In this document: positions 34,237 through 44,070 of the stretch, piece by piece | How the letters are laid out: every line of letters begins with the position of its first letter | Position numbering within the stretch: the first letter of the stretch is position 1 | Assembly: GCA_004193545.1 (NCBI GenBank) | Contig: RPGO01000003.1 | Location: forward strand, 1-54,277 | Direction of reading: 5' to 3' | Source: Candidatus Argoarchaeum ethanivorans | GTDB taxonomy: Archaea; Halobacteriota; Methanosarcinia; Methanosarcinales; EX4572-44 | DNA length: 54,277 nt | Notes under the pieces: generated by a model | Database searches by the model: none | The model's input: only the letters and a program-made list of their open reading frames with translations | What the model was told of the DNA's origin: nothing | Position numbers and translations under genes: made by a program

Positions 34237-35313
34237 ATGGACGCTGTGTTAGGTATTGAAGATGGTACTGCTGTTGTTGGTACTGGTTTTGGCAAAGAAG
34301 GTGTCGTATGTGGCGAGCTGGTGTTTTCCACGCAGTATACTGGCTATGAAGAGGCTCTTACTGATCCATCGTACGCTGGTCAGATTCTCATGTTCACGTA
34401 TCCTCTTATTGGAAATTATGGTGTGAATGGTGAGGCGTTCCAGTCTGCTGGTATGAAAGCCGAGGCGCTGGTGGTGCGCGAGGCTTGCCCTGTTCCATCT
34501 CACCGCCTGTCAAAGCAGAGTATTGTGGAGTTTGTAGAAAGTGAGAATAAATCTGGCATTGCTGGTGTTGATACCAGGATGCTCACGATTAAGACAAGGG
34601 AAGCTGGTGCGATGCGTGCTGCTCTTATTGTCGGAAGCAATGATTGTGAAGAAGCGGTAAACCGTGCACGAGCGCATCAGATAATAACCGAACTTGATTT
34701 AATATCACAGGTTACCTGCAGGGAGTCTTATTCTATCCGGGGGCTGGGTGATGCCCCGCATTTTGTGGTTATTGATCTTGGCATCAAAAGAAACATGATT
34801 GAAAGTTTGAAGAAGCGGGGTGTAAACCTGACAGTTGTCCCGGCAACTACAAAGCCGCAAGAAGTGATTGATTTGAAGCCTGATGCCGTGCTGATTTCAA
34901 ATGGTCCCGGCGATCCGCGGATGGCGAAAGATGCTACTCGTGTGGTTTCAGAGCTTGCAGGCACTGTTTCGATTTTTGGAATTTGTCTGGGAAACCAGAT
35001 TATTGCACTTGGACTTGGCGCTGAGACGTATAAACTTAAGTTTGGTCATCGCGGTGCCAACCAGCCTGTTAAGGATTTTGAAAGTGGGATTGTGCACATC
35101 ACCTCACAGAATCACGGGTTTGCAGTGGATGCTGACTCTGTTGAAGCAGTTGACGCAAGGGTTTCACAGGTAAATGTTAACGACGGCACTGTTGAAGGTA
35201 TTTCGCATAACTATCTTGAGATTATGTCTGTGCAGTATCATCCTGAGGCGCATCCTGGCCCATTGGATACTGAAGCACTATTTTTTGACCGGATTGTTCG
35301 GATGGTGAAATAA
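34237..35313 (+). CDS. carA: Carbamoyl-phosphate synthase small subunit
   Basis: 358 aa glutaminase subunit that releases ammonia for CarB. N-terminal MDAVLGIEDGTAVVGTGFG and FSTQYTGYEEALTDPSY are typical. The class I amidotransferase triad is visible: IFGICLGNQ (Cys), and C-terminal SVQYHPEAHPGP (His, Glu). The start at 34237 follows the REP cluster by 7 nt; carB begins 4 nt after the stop. Confidence 0.97.
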   Translation: MDAVLGIEDGTAVVGTGFGKEGVVCGELVFSTQYTGYEEALTDPSYAGQILMFTYPLIGNYGVNGEAFQSAGMKAEALVVREACPVPSHRLSKQSIVEFVESENKSGIAGVDTRMLTIKTREAGAMRAALIVGSNDCEEAVNRARAHQIITELDLISQVTCRESYSIRGLGDAPHFVVIDLGIKRNMIESLKKRGVNLTVVPATTKPQEVIDLKPDAVLISNGPGDPRMAKDATRVVSELAGTVSIFGICLGNQIIALGLGAETYKLKFGHRGANQPVKDFESGIVHITSQNHGFAVDADSVEAVDARVSQVNVNDGTVEGISHNYLEIMSVQYHPEAHPGPLDTEALFFDRIVRMVK

Positions 35314-35317
35314 GGAG

Positions 35318-38300
35318 ATGCCGAAGCGAACTGATATTAAAAAGGTGTTGTTGATAGGGTCTGGTCCGATTCTCATTGGCCAGGCTGCTGAATTTGATTT
35401 TTCCGGTTCGCAGGCATGCCGCTCTCTTCGCGAGGAAGGAATTAAAGTGGTGCTTGTGAATTCAAATCCTGCAACAATTATGACCGATCCTGACATGGCT
35501 GATGCCGTGTACATTGAGCCGATTAAACCGGAAGTGGTTGCGCAGATTATTGAAAAGGAGAAGCCTGACGGTGTGATTGCTGGACTCGGGGGTCAGACCA
35601 GTCTTAACGTTGTAAGCGAGCTTGCTGACATGGGCGTGTTTGAACAGTACGGTGTGAAACTACTTGGAACACCACTCTCTGCGATTCGCGATAGCGAGGA
35701 CCGTGACCTGTTCAAGCGTACAATGATTGATATTGGGGAGCCTGTACCAAGAAGCAAGGCTGTAACGTCAATTAGCGAAGCTGAAAAAATGGTGGAAACA
35801 CTTGGACTCCCGGTTGTCATTCGTCCTGCTTACACACTCGGCGGTGCTGGAGGCGGTATTGCCTATACGCTTGATGACCTTTACAAGATCACAAAGCTTG
35901 GACTCAACCGTTCAAGAATTCATCAGGTGTTAATCGAGGAGAGCGTGCTTGGATGGAAAGAGTTTGAGTACGAAGTCATGCGGGATAAAAACGATACATG
36001 TATCGTGATCTGTAACATGGAAAATATTGACCCAATGGGTATCCACACTGGCGAGTCAATTGTTGTCACACCATCCCAGACTTTAACTGACAACGAACAC
36101 CAGATGCTTCGAAGCGCATCCATTAAAATCATACGCCGTCTTGGAATTGAAGGTGGCTGCAACATCCAGTTCGCGGTAAGGAAAGGAGAGTACAGAATTG
36201 TTGAAGTCAACCCGCGTGTATCCCGCTCCTCAGCCCTTGCATCCAAAGCAACAGGCTACCCTATAGCACGGGTAACAGCAAAGATTGCTATCGGACTTGC
36301 TCTTGATGAGATTGTAAACGATGTGACCAAAAAAACGCCAGCCTCCTTTGAACCAACCATTGATTATACAGTTGTGAAGATTCCGCGCTGGCCATTTGAT
36401 AAATTCGTGACAGCAGATAATCACCTTACAACTGCCATGAAGAGCACCGGGGAAGTGATGGCAATCGGGCGTACGATTGAAGAGTCCCTGCAGAAGGCAG
36501 TGCGTTCACTTGACATTAGTATGGGCCTTGGATATGGAAACTGGACACACGATGAACTGGTAGACATTCTCAAACATCCAACTAACGAGCGTCTCTTTGC
36601 CATATACAAGGCACTGCAAAGCGATATGAGTGTAGCGGAGATTGGTTGCCTCACAAACATTGATCCTTTTTTTATCCAGAAGATCAAGAACATCGTAACG
36701 ATAGAAGACGAACTGAAGCGCACTCAACTTCACACTGCACTCCTCAAGAAAGCAAAGCAAAACGGCTTTACAGATGCGCGAATTGCAGAACTCACCGGCA
36801 AAAAGAGGGAAGAGATTAATGACCAACGCCTACAAAGTGGCATACTTGCCACATATAAAATGGTTGACACCTGTGCAGCAGAGTTTGCGGCAGCAACACC
36901 TTACTACTACGCAACTTACGAGGACGAATGCGAAACTGTTGAGAGCAGCAGAAAGAAGGTTTTAATCATTGGCTCAGGTCCCATACGAATCGGGCAGGGA
37001 ATAGAATTCGACTACTGTACAGTTCACGCAGTAACCGCTCTCAGGGAAGAGGGGATTGAAACACACATCATCAACAACAACCCCGAAACCGTGTCAACAG
37101 ACTATGACACATCAGACAAACTATTTTTTGAGCCGCTCACACTCGAAGATGTAATTAATGTTATCGAGCGGGAGCATCCTCATGGCGTTATCGTACAATT
37201 TGGCGGTCAAACCTCAGTAAACCTTGCACTCCCACTGCAACAGGAATTAACTCGCAGAAGCGACCTGCAAACCTGCATACTTGGCACAACTCCGGAGGAC
37301 ATGGACATGGCAGAGGATCGGGAACGTTTCAACACACTGCTGCAAAAACTTGGTATTCCACAGCCGGATGGCGGATGTGCAACTTCTACTACTGAAGCAT
37401 ACACTGAAGCAAATCGCATCGGTTATCCGGTACTTGTGCGTCCTTCCTACGTTCTCGGAGGGCGCGCTATGGAAATCGTGTACGATGAAAAAGATCTCAC
37501 GCGATACATGACTGAAGCAGTCAAAGTATCCAACGATCACCCGGTACTAATCGACGACTTTCTTGAGAATGCCATTGAAATCGATGTTGATGCAGTGTGT
37601 GACGGAGAGGATGTATTAGTCGGCGCAATAATGGAACACACAGAGGAAGCAGGTGTTCATTCAGGTGATTCTGCCTGTGTCATACCACCACAAACAATTC
37701 CATCTCACATACTGGAAAAAGTTCGTGAGTACATGCAGCAAATAGCCATAGCATTGAATGTGAAAGGACTGGTTAACATTCAAATGGCATATAAAAACGA
37801 TACAGTGTACGTGCTTGAAGCAAATCCCCGCTCAAGTCGAACCATACCCTTTGTATCCAAAGCAACCGGGCTGCCGCTTGCAAAGATTGCTGCAAAAGTA
37901 ATAATGGGGCGCAGCCTACAGGAACTTGGCTACACACAGGAAGTAGTACCAGCAAACGTGTCAGTAAAAGAAGTGTTACTACCTTTCGACCGCTTACCAG
38001 GCGCAGACCCACTTCTTGGACCAGAAATGAAAAGCACTGGCGAAGTCATGGGAATAGACACAAACTTTGCCCATGCGTTTTTCAAAGCACAGTTGAGCGC
38101 AGAAAACGAACTCCCATTAAAAGGCACAGTATTCATGTCCATACGACAGAAAGATAAAGAGCACATTGCAACAATCGCACGAAAGTTGCAAGGAGCCGGA
38201 CTGCGTTTGATTGGCACAAAGGGCACAGCAGCATACCTTCAGAGCAAAGGCATACAAATGGAAACGATACAAAAAGTAAGTGAAGGGAGCCCGAACGTGG

Positions 38301-38533
38301 TTGACCTGATACACGAAAATAAGGTGCAGCTAATAATTAACACACCTACAAACAAACAATCAAGAAGCGATGGATACCAGATACGAAGAGCGGCCGTAGA
38401 CTATAAAATACCTTACATTACCACAATCCAGGCAGCTCTTGCAGCAGCCGATGCCATAGTAGCTATGAAACTTGAAAAAATCACCATAAAACCCATCAAA
38501 GAATACCATAAAGAAAATCTCTCAAAACAATAA
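35318..38533 (+). CDS. carB: Carbamoyl-phosphate synthase large subunit
   Basis: 1071 aa, full length. Two homologous ATP-grasp halves are present: IGSGPILIGQAAEFDFSG near the start and IGSGPIRIGQGIEFDY near residue 547, each followed by ATP-grasp cores (GGAGGGIAYT; GGRAMEIVYD). The C-terminal allosteric MGS-like domain (RLIGTKGTAAYL) ends the protein. It supplies carbamoyl phosphate for pyrimidine and arginine. The start has AAGGAG 5 nt upstream. Confidence 0.98.
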   Translation: MPKRTDIKKVLLIGSGPILIGQAAEFDFSGSQACRSLREEGIKVVLVNSNPATIMTDPDMADAVYIEPIKPEVVAQIIEKEKPDGVIAGLGGQTSLNVVSELADMGVFEQYGVKLLGTPLSAIRDSEDRDLFKRTMIDIGEPVPRSKAVTSISEAEKMVETLGLPVVIRPAYTLGGAGGGIAYTLDDLYKITKLGLNRSRIHQVLIEESVLGWKEFEYEVMRDKNDTCIVICNMENIDPMGIHTGESIVVTPSQTLTDNEHQMLRSASIKIIRRLGIEGGCNIQFAVRKGEYRIVEVNPRVSRSSALASKATGYPIARVTAKIAIGLALDEIVNDVTKKTPASFEPTIDYTVVKIPRWPFDKFVTADNHLTTAMKSTGEVMAIGRTIEESLQKAVRSLDISMGLGYGNWTHDELVDILKHPTNERLFAIYKALQSDMSVAEIGCLTNIDPFFIQKIKNIVTIEDELKRTQLHTALLKKAKQNGFTDARIAELTGKKREEINDQRLQSGILATYKMVDTCAAEFAAATPYYYATYEDECETVESSRKKVLIIGSGPIRIGQGIEFDYCTVHAVTALREEGIETHIINNNPETVSTDYDTSDKLFFEPLTLEDVINVIEREHPHGVIVQFGGQTSVNLALPLQQELTRRSDLQTCILGTTPEDMDMAEDRERFNTLLQKLGIPQPDGGCATSTTEAYTEANRIGYPVLVRPSYVLGGRAMEIVYDEKDLTRYMTEAVKVSNDHPVLIDDFLENAIEIDVDAVCDGEDVLVGAIMEHTEEAGVHSGDSACVIPPQTIPSHILEKVREYMQQIAIALNVKGLVNIQMAYKNDTVYVLEANPRSSRTIPFVSKATGLPLAKIAAKVIMGRSLQELGYTQEVVPANVSVKEVLLPFDRLPGADPLLGPEMKSTGEVMGIDTNFAHAFFKAQLSAENELPLKGTVFMSIRQKDKEHIATIARKLQGAGLRLIGTKGTAAYLQSKGIQMETIQKVSEGSPNVVDLIHENKVQLIINTPTNKQSRSDGYQIRRAAVDYKIPYITTIQAALAAADAIVAMKLEKITIKPIKEYHKENLSKQ

Positions 38534-38666
38534 ACAAAGTATACTACTCCATAAATATAATTTGGACTTTTTATGGCATAAACCACTGGGGTGTAGAGAA
38601 TGGATTTTTTGTGAAGCTATTTTTGGACGGTACATTAAAATACAATAACACAATAGTAAGCATACA

Positions 38667-38837
38667 ATGGCAGCAAAAAAAAGTGAAAGCGGCTTGATGT
38701 CTTCTGCAGGGCTCATGCGGTACTTTGATTCAGAAGAAACGAAGATGCTGTTTACTCCAAAAACAGTAGTATCTGTTAGTATAGCAATAGCTATAACACT
38801 GTTAGCGCTTAATGCACACTTTGGTCTCTGGCCCTGA
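38667..38837 (+). CDS. secG: Preprotein translocase subunit SecG (Sec61-beta type)
   Basis: 56 aa. LMSSAGLMRYFDSEE precedes a single transmembrane helix (VVSVSIAIAITLLALNAHF), the exact plan of archaeal Sec61-beta. It is the non-essential third subunit of the SecYEG channel. It is convergent with carS and ends 15 nt before it. Confidence 0.93.
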   Translation: MAAKKSESGLMSSAGLMRYFDSEETKMLFTPKTVVSVSIAIAITLLALNAHFGLWP

Positions 38838-38852
38838 GGACATAGGCTCCAA

Positions 38853-39395
38853 TTACCATGGCTCTTTTTTAAGTTTAACATGGTACCCGATAAGATTTGT
38901 AATTCTATGTAGAACTGGAGTGATTATTAATATTATAACCATCGTGGTTGCTGTGAAGTGTTCGATAAACCACGATCCCTGTAATAAATATGTTAGTATC
39001 CATGCACCTATTACAAAGTCAAGCTGGTCTGCTATCATAAATTTCGCTCCACGTTTGAAGCCGAGACGACGTTTAATAAAACTTTTGCACATATCTCCAA
39101 GCAGTGCACCGAAAGATAGAGAGAATACCGCAAGTAATGTAAAACCTCCAAACCGCCCGGCAAGCGAGGTGTTCATCTGTATTATTCCAAGAACTGTTCC
39201 ACAGATAACCCCTCCTGCAAGTCCTCGATAGGTCTTACCATCTCCAAGAATACGTTTCCCGTCGACAAAGTTCCTGCCAAAGTCAATCGAAGCTCCACCT
39301 CCGCATACCACTGCTGTTGGGTTTGCAATATATGCCGGGAGCATGAGCCATAATGCACTCAGAATAACTTCAATCACTGTATGTATTTCAATCAC
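38853..39395 (-). CDS. carS: CDP-archaeol synthase
   Basis: 180-aa integral membrane enzyme activating archaetidic acid with CTP for ether-lipid synthesis. Conserved PAYIANPTAVVCGGG, IDFGRNFVDGKRILGDGKT and FGALLGDMCKSFIKRRLG are seen among about five hydrophobic helices. Length is normal. It is transcribed alone; the spacer upstream carries the 41-bp duplication with a REP hairpin. Confidence 0.94.
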   Translation of the reverse strand: MIEIHTVIEVILSALWLMLPAYIANPTAVVCGGGASIDFGRNFVDGKRILGDGKTYRGLAGGVICGTVLGIIQMNTSLAGRFGGFTLLAVFSLSFGALLGDMCKSFIKRRLGFKRGAKFMIADQLDFVIGAWILTYLLQGSWFIEHFTATTMVIILIITPVLHRITNLIGYHVKLKKEPW

Positions 39396-39462
39396 TGCAT
39401 ATCTAAGAATGGTTATGGTGATATAAATAAATCACGATCATTCAATACACTGCCGGCAGGAA

Positions 39463-39577
39463 GCTGCATCACAGATCAATGGCACTACTGTCTCTGCAAC
39501 TTATTATTATATTTCTGCACGACGAAGTTGTGCAGTGCTGCATCGCAGATCAATGGCACTACTGTCTCTGCAACTTA
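39463..39577. repeat. 41-bp direct repeat bracketing a REP hairpin (site 7)
   Basis: 39463-39503 and 39537-39577 are identical except one base. Between them lies CTGCACGAC/GTTGTGCAG with loop GAA (39515-39535). The period is 74 bp. No coding role is seen. Confidence 0.88.
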
Positions 39578-39685
39578 CTCGAGCATGTTCAAAATATAGA
39601 CCAGTGGTTTAATCAATCCCTCTTTTACAATCGTCTGCAATCCATCATTCTAAAAATTCTGACATGATTTAGTTCTTAAAATCTT

Positions 39686-40498
39686 CTAATTTTTTTCAAC
39701 AAAATTCTCTACTTTGTCTACGATTTCTTCAAATATCTTGCTGGATGGTAATTCTTTATATTTTAACACAAACGGCATTCCATCATCCCCAGTCTCTACA
39801 ATTTTTGAATCAATTGGCACTTTTCCCAAAAACGGCAGCTTAAATTCGTTTGCTGCCTGTTCACAACCCCCGGTTTTAAAAATATCACTTCTTTTGCCGC
39901 AGTGTGGACACGCAAAACCACTCATGTTTTCGATTATCCCGATAATCGGCATGTTTAACATCTTTGCAAAATTTATCGATTTTCTAACACTTAACAATGC
40001 AACATCCTGGGGAGTTGACACGATAAGAGCATAACTGTCAGGAAGCATCTGTGCAATGTTTAACGGCTCATCACCAGTACCAGGAGGTAAATCGATTATC
40101 AGATAATCAAGTTCTTCCCATCTCACATCTTCAAGGAACTGCCGGATCACCCCCATCTTTATAGGGCCTCGCCATATCACAGGCGAGTCTTCATCTTCCA
40201 ATAGAAAAGCCATCGACACAAGCTTAATCTTCTCTGATATCTTCACAGGAATCATTTTATTATCGCTGTCGAATGTAAGATTCTCTTTTTCTACACCAAG
40301 CATTTTTGGGATGGTTGGTCCATGAATATCAACGTCGAGCAGACCAACTGAATAGCCTTTCCATGCAAGTGTGAATGCAAGGTTAGCTGCAACTGTGCTT
40401 TTACCAACACCACCTTTTCCACTCATAACAGCAATCTTGTGCTTGATGTGTTCAAGGTTAACTTCCATCGTTGGAGGGGTATCATTTTCATCAGCCAT
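39686..40498 (-). CDS. Mrp/NBP35-type Fe-S cluster carrier ATPase
   Basis: 270 aa P-loop protein with deviant Walker [16 protein letters not shown] (residues 25-39), the [14 protein letters not shown] motif and a C-terminal CPHC that bridges a [4Fe-4S] cluster in the dimer. It assembles and transfers Fe-S clusters. The start at 40498 follows the DUF134 stop and has GGTGA; a longer start at 40537 would overlap that gene. Confidence 0.94.
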   Translation of the reverse strand: MADENDTPPTMEVNLEHIKHKIAVMSGKGGVGKSTVAANLAFTLAWKGYSVGLLDVDIHGPTIPKMLGVEKENLTFDSDNKMIPVKISEKIKLVSMAFLLEDEDSPVIWRGPIKMGVIRQFLEDVRWEELDYLIIDLPPGTGDEPLNIAQMLPDSYALIVSTPQDVALLSVRKSINFAKMLNMPIIGIIENMSGFACPHCGKRSDIFKTGGCEQAANEFKLPFLGKVPIDSKIVETGDDGMPFVLKYKELPSSKIFEEIVDKVENFVEKN

Positions 40499-40499
40499 A

Positions 40500-40979
40500 T
40501 TATTCACCGCCTCTAAAACCGTGTCTTTCTCCTGCATATCCTCGATTAGTGTGTGCCGAGCGTATATTTACGCTTCCACATGCGGGACACGTATCTGGTC
40601 TTCCTGTTCCAAACGCCTCTTCCCATTCATGTCGACAGTTGTAGCATTCAAATTTTCTCTTTAGATCTAACACGTAGTTTCCTCCTTTAATTTCTATTGC
40701 TCTACCTGATGTTAATGCACCAGCCACTTTTTTTCTTGCATTCTGAAGCTCAGTCCATAAAGCCTTTCTTGAGATGCCCATTTTCACTGCTGCTTCTCCC
40801 TGTTGTAGTTCTTCAAGGTCGACAAGTCTCATTGCTTCAAGCTCTTCTACCGAGAGGCAGACAGCAGCAAGCCCTGGTGAAGAGTTCCCTCTTGGTTCAA
40901 AATATGTAATCTCTGGTATTTGTTCAACCCATCTTGGGCATTTTGGTCTGCCGCGACATTTTCCATACATCTCACTCAT
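40500..40979 (-). CDS. DUF134 helix-turn-helix regulator with zinc ribbon
   Basis: 159 aa. The DUF134 core ([42 protein letters not shown]) is a sigma-70 region 4-like HTH. The C-terminal CYNCRHEW...CPACGS is a zinc ribbon. It precedes the Mrp gene directly, a linkage seen in many archaea and bacteria, and may regulate Fe-S or Mo-Fe cofactor genes. Codons 3-6 are part of a 15-bp repeat duplicated upstream. Confidence 0.9.
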   Translation of the reverse strand: MSEMYGKCRGRPKCPRWVEQIPEITYFEPRGNSSPGLAAVCLSVEELEAMRLVDLEELQQGEAAVKMGISRKALWTELQNARKKVAGALTSGRAIEIKGGNYVLDLKRKFECYNCRHEWEEAFGTGRPDTCPACGSVNIRSAHTNRGYAGERHGFRGGE

Positions 40980-41104
40980 TACTCACCTGCAAAGCTACGC
41001 TTTGCAGAAACAATTCTCGATTGTGATAGCACTGAGCACTGCACAACTTCGTTGTGCAGAAGGTAATTCTTGATTACGAAGTAATCGAGTTCCATACATC
41101 TCAC
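40961..41104. repeat. REP-like cluster bracketed by a 15-bp direct repeat (site 8)
   Basis: TTCCATACATCTCAC occurs at 40961-40975 and 41090-41104. Between them are CTGCAAAGC/GCTTTGCAG (40987-41007), CTGCACAAC/GTTGTGCAG (41039-41059) and CTTGATTAC/GTAATCGAG (41069-41089). The first two stems differ in sequence yet keep full pairing. Confidence 0.88.
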
Positions 41105-41193
41105 GTATCACCTCATAAGAGAGAAAGTATATAAAAATTACTACAATCTTCACGCAAGTTTTAAATTAATCTTCTGTAATTAGAGTCAATACT

Positions 41194-42222
41194 ATGCAAA
41201 AACAGGAATTAGGTATGAACGTGGACAACACAAAGGCACATAAAGCACCACCTGCAAGGGTTGCTGTGCTTGGAGCAGGTGGTCTCGGCATGGCAGCAGC
41301 ACAGATGCTTTCACAAAAAAGAAGCCTCCAACTCGTAGCGATTGCAGATAAAGGTGGAGCAGCCATCGATCCTACAGGTTTATCGGTTGAAGACCTTCTT
41401 GACGCTCAAAAAAAACACAAAACAGTTGGAGCTGCAGGAATCAAGACAGATGATTCTATTGGTGCAGTAATCAAACACCTTGGCTTAATCGATGGCGTAT
41501 TCATTGCACTGCCAAACCTTGATAATAATTTTGTACCATCTGTTGTAAGAAGGTTTGCAGACGCTAAATACAGTGGAGTTATGGTAGATGCCCTCAAGCG
41601 CACAACTGCTGTCAAGAATATTTTCCAGCTACATAAAAAACTCCAGCAGTCACGCATAACTTATATCACAGGTGCAGGTGCAACACCAGGGCTTCTGACA
41701 GCCGCGGCAAATCTTGCTGCACAATCCTACAGTGAAATACAAAGCATCGATATAGAATTTGGTGTTGGCATATCAAACTGGGAAGCTTATCGTGCTACAA
41801 TAAAAGAGGATATTGCACACCTTGAAGGTTTCAATCTCGAAAAAGTCTCAACAATGACTTACGAAGAGATACTTGCAGAACTTGATCGAAGAGATGGAAT
41901 CCTGAAACTTGTTAACATGGAACATGCTGATGACATACTACTTGAAATCGCTGGGACAGTCTCGCGCGAAAAAGTACACATTGGGGGAGTAGTAGATACC
42001 AGAAACCCAAAAAAACCAGTAAGCACACACGTAACTGTTACCGGACGCACCTACGACGGATTTACATCTACGCACACCTTTACTCTCGGGGATGAAACCA
42101 CCATGGCAGCTAACGTGCTTGGTCCAGCTTTTGGATGGCTCGCAAAGGCACTGCAACTCCACAAGAGAGGCATCTATGGAGTATTTGGTTCTGCAGAGAT
42201 CATGCCAAAGTTCGCTCCTTGA
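41194..42222 (+). CDS. Saccharopine dehydrogenase-like NAD(P)-binding oxidoreductase
   Basis: 342 aa. VAVLGAGGLGMAAAQ (residues ~24-38) is a Rossmann dinucleotide motif. DGVFIALPNLDNNF, VMVDALKR and ITGAGATPGLLTAAANLAA are typical of the saccharopine dehydrogenase/homospermidine synthase-like superfamily. The substrate is unknown. Start could be ATG 41194 or 41215. It is monocistronic. Confidence 0.85.
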   Translation: MQKQELGMNVDNTKAHKAPPARVAVLGAGGLGMAAAQMLSQKRSLQLVAIADKGGAAIDPTGLSVEDLLDAQKKHKTVGAAGIKTDDSIGAVIKHLGLIDGVFIALPNLDNNFVPSVVRRFADAKYSGVMVDALKRTTAVKNIFQLHKKLQQSRITYITGAGATPGLLTAAANLAAQSYSEIQSIDIEFGVGISNWEAYRATIKEDIAHLEGFNLEKVSTMTYEEILAELDRRDGILKLVNMEHADDILLEIAGTVSREKVHIGGVVDTRNPKKPVSTHVTVTGRTYDGFTSTHTFTLGDETTMAANVLGPAFGWLAKALQLHKRGIYGVFGSAEIMPKFAP

Positions 42223-42476
42223 AAGCAAAGATTTTGCATTTCTAAAGCAATATCGAGGCTGTCAACTTGTTGGGTGTTATACCAGAACCCTAATTTCTTT
42301 CATGCGTTCAAACCCAGAACAGTAGACATTATACCTGAATACACAAGCAAGTCGAAACAATGCCAACACCCAACAACTTTCCACACCTGAAAAAGTGGTG
42401 CGGAGGTCATCTATGGGCACCAAGCTGCTACCATGGATCGGTTGGACAAGGATAGGATGTCGTTGAGCGATATATA

Positions 42477-42545
42477 CAGAATCAAGATAAACCGAATGCA
42501 AAGAAACTCACATACAGGCTCTGTACTTAAGTACGGGGTTTGGTG
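42477..42545 (+). repeat. Left copy of facing inverted repeat, IS-end-like
   Basis: Contains ATCAAGAT, CCGAATGC, AAGAAACTCACATACAGGC and the 12-bp palindrome GTACTTAAGTAC followed by GGGGTTTGG. About 85% identical to the reverse complement of 43983-44052. A short palindrome then GGGG near the end resembles IS200/IS605-type right ends (omega-RNA region). That label is tentative. Confidence 0.6.
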
Positions 42546-43982
42546 ACTTATAATATCATGGGAAAAAATCGAAAAAAATAAAGAGTATAAAGGAAGGATG
42601 TAACTCGCGGGGCTGCTTTTCCGTTTTATAAAGAAACTGAGATTATATTTTAAAATTCTTGCAAAATCGTTTTACTTCCGAGATTAATCATTTCTCCCCA
42701 CTCTTGATTATATTGGTGCCTTCTCTAAAGGGTATACCAGAACGTTGGAATTACTGTTTCGCACAGACGTTTTGTTATTGCGACATCTATCCTCGTCTAT
42801 CTCAGTCATAGCCGTAAAATCCGGAAATTTTAACTTATATAAACCTTTTTAGATTTTTCATTTTTAATTGAGCTTTCCCCATAAAGTCACAGGGCAGATA
42901 AATTCAGGGGCATCTACGGGGTGCATGAGGATGTCTGTTGTTTACATGTATCTACCTTGGCCTTTGGATAAAGAAGCATCGCTTCGATATACTTGGCAAT
43001 CATTGATTATAACGTTAACGTTTGTTTATAACTCCAACTTTGACACCTTTTTAGCGTTCAACAGTTTCTTTTGAAGAATAATGAATTCTTTACACAAATC
43101 ATTTGAAAACTCTTTCTTCATAACTTGTAAAGGTTAATTTACAGGAATATGAATGAAGTGTTGATGACAAAGGTATAAGGACGAAACTCATATTTTGGAG
43201 GCAGTATTCATTACGGGGATGGTTTACGGAAACTCTAAATCAAATATTAAGACCTTTCCCTTCTTCTATTCCACGGTAGTATTAAGCACGGCATTTCTTG
43301 CGGCTGATTAATGGCTGCCTTCATGGGCTACATAGCTCTCCTAGTCGAGGAATTTTTCCAGTTGGGAACTTCATTCAAAATCGAGTGCTATCATTTAGAG
43401 TTCAATTGACATGTTAGAAATCGCTCATTTTGGAATTTTTTCAAGCGCATTTTTAAAGTTTCAGAGGACGTAATTTGTTCGATGGCACGTAATCTCAGTA
43501 ATTAAAACTGTAAGAAGTGCGTCCAAACATGCCCGCGCCTGTAATATAAGTGAGAAACTTCGAATTCGAAAACAAGCTCTTTTTTCAAATAACAACAGGT
43601 TAATCCTCGGACATCTTTATTTTCCAATTTATCTTTTAATCTGGTTATTAAATTTTTCTTTATATTTTTTGTTACGAAGATGATATAACCTCAAATTTAT
43701 ATAAGCAACGCTATCCTATCAAAATAAATTCTCTTCGTGATTCGGCGCTTATGTTGAGAGTATCATCCGTTGATGCATTTTGCGATAATCTTTCAAATTT
43801 CATCAATTTAAAAACAGGTGCCTCACCAACATTCCATAATCAAAGCTGCCGTCTGCCATTTGTCAGTTGTAATTTTTTCCTTTGTTTCATTCAATGTGGC
43901 CATTTTAATAAACATCCTTCATTTACGTGAAATAGCTTTATTATTTTTCAGCTTGTAAAGCCGCTTTATTATCTTATTAAGT

Positions 43983-44052
43983 CCGCCCAAACCCCATGCC
44001 TTAAGTATGAGGCCTGTATGTGAGTTTCTTCGCATTCGGAACATCTTGATAT
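43983..44052 (-). repeat. Right copy of facing inverted repeat, IS-end-like
   Basis: Reverse complement partner of 42477-42545, with TACTTAAG and GGGGTTTGGG kept. It ends 18 nt before the trpD ATG, so the insertion lies directly at the trp promoter region. Confidence 0.6.
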
Positions 44053-44070
44053 CAAGTGGAGCAACAGGTT

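Larger units (their letters stand above)
42223..44070. other. 1.85-kb gene-less accessory block
   Basis: No plausible intact gene; short ORFs have no family or ribosome site. It contains a 12/13-bp inverted pair GTTGGGTGTT/AACACCCAAC (about 42270-42280 and 42364-42375) and the pair of facing ~70-bp repeats listed separately. Base composition is noticeably plain and AT-rich, consistent with decayed insertions between two core genes. Confidence 0.6.

Noticed and set aside
4088-41104. Possible CRISPR array from recurring palindromes
   Set aside because: The repeats are single or paired and kilobases apart, without regular spacers, and no cas genes are present.
42868-43074. 68-codon open frame in the gene-less block
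   Set aside because: No ribosome site, no recognisable family, and skewed composition; likely chance.
43823-43903. Short minus-strand ORF starting MATLNETKEKITTD
   Set aside because: Only 26 codons; could be a fragment, but nothing supports expression.
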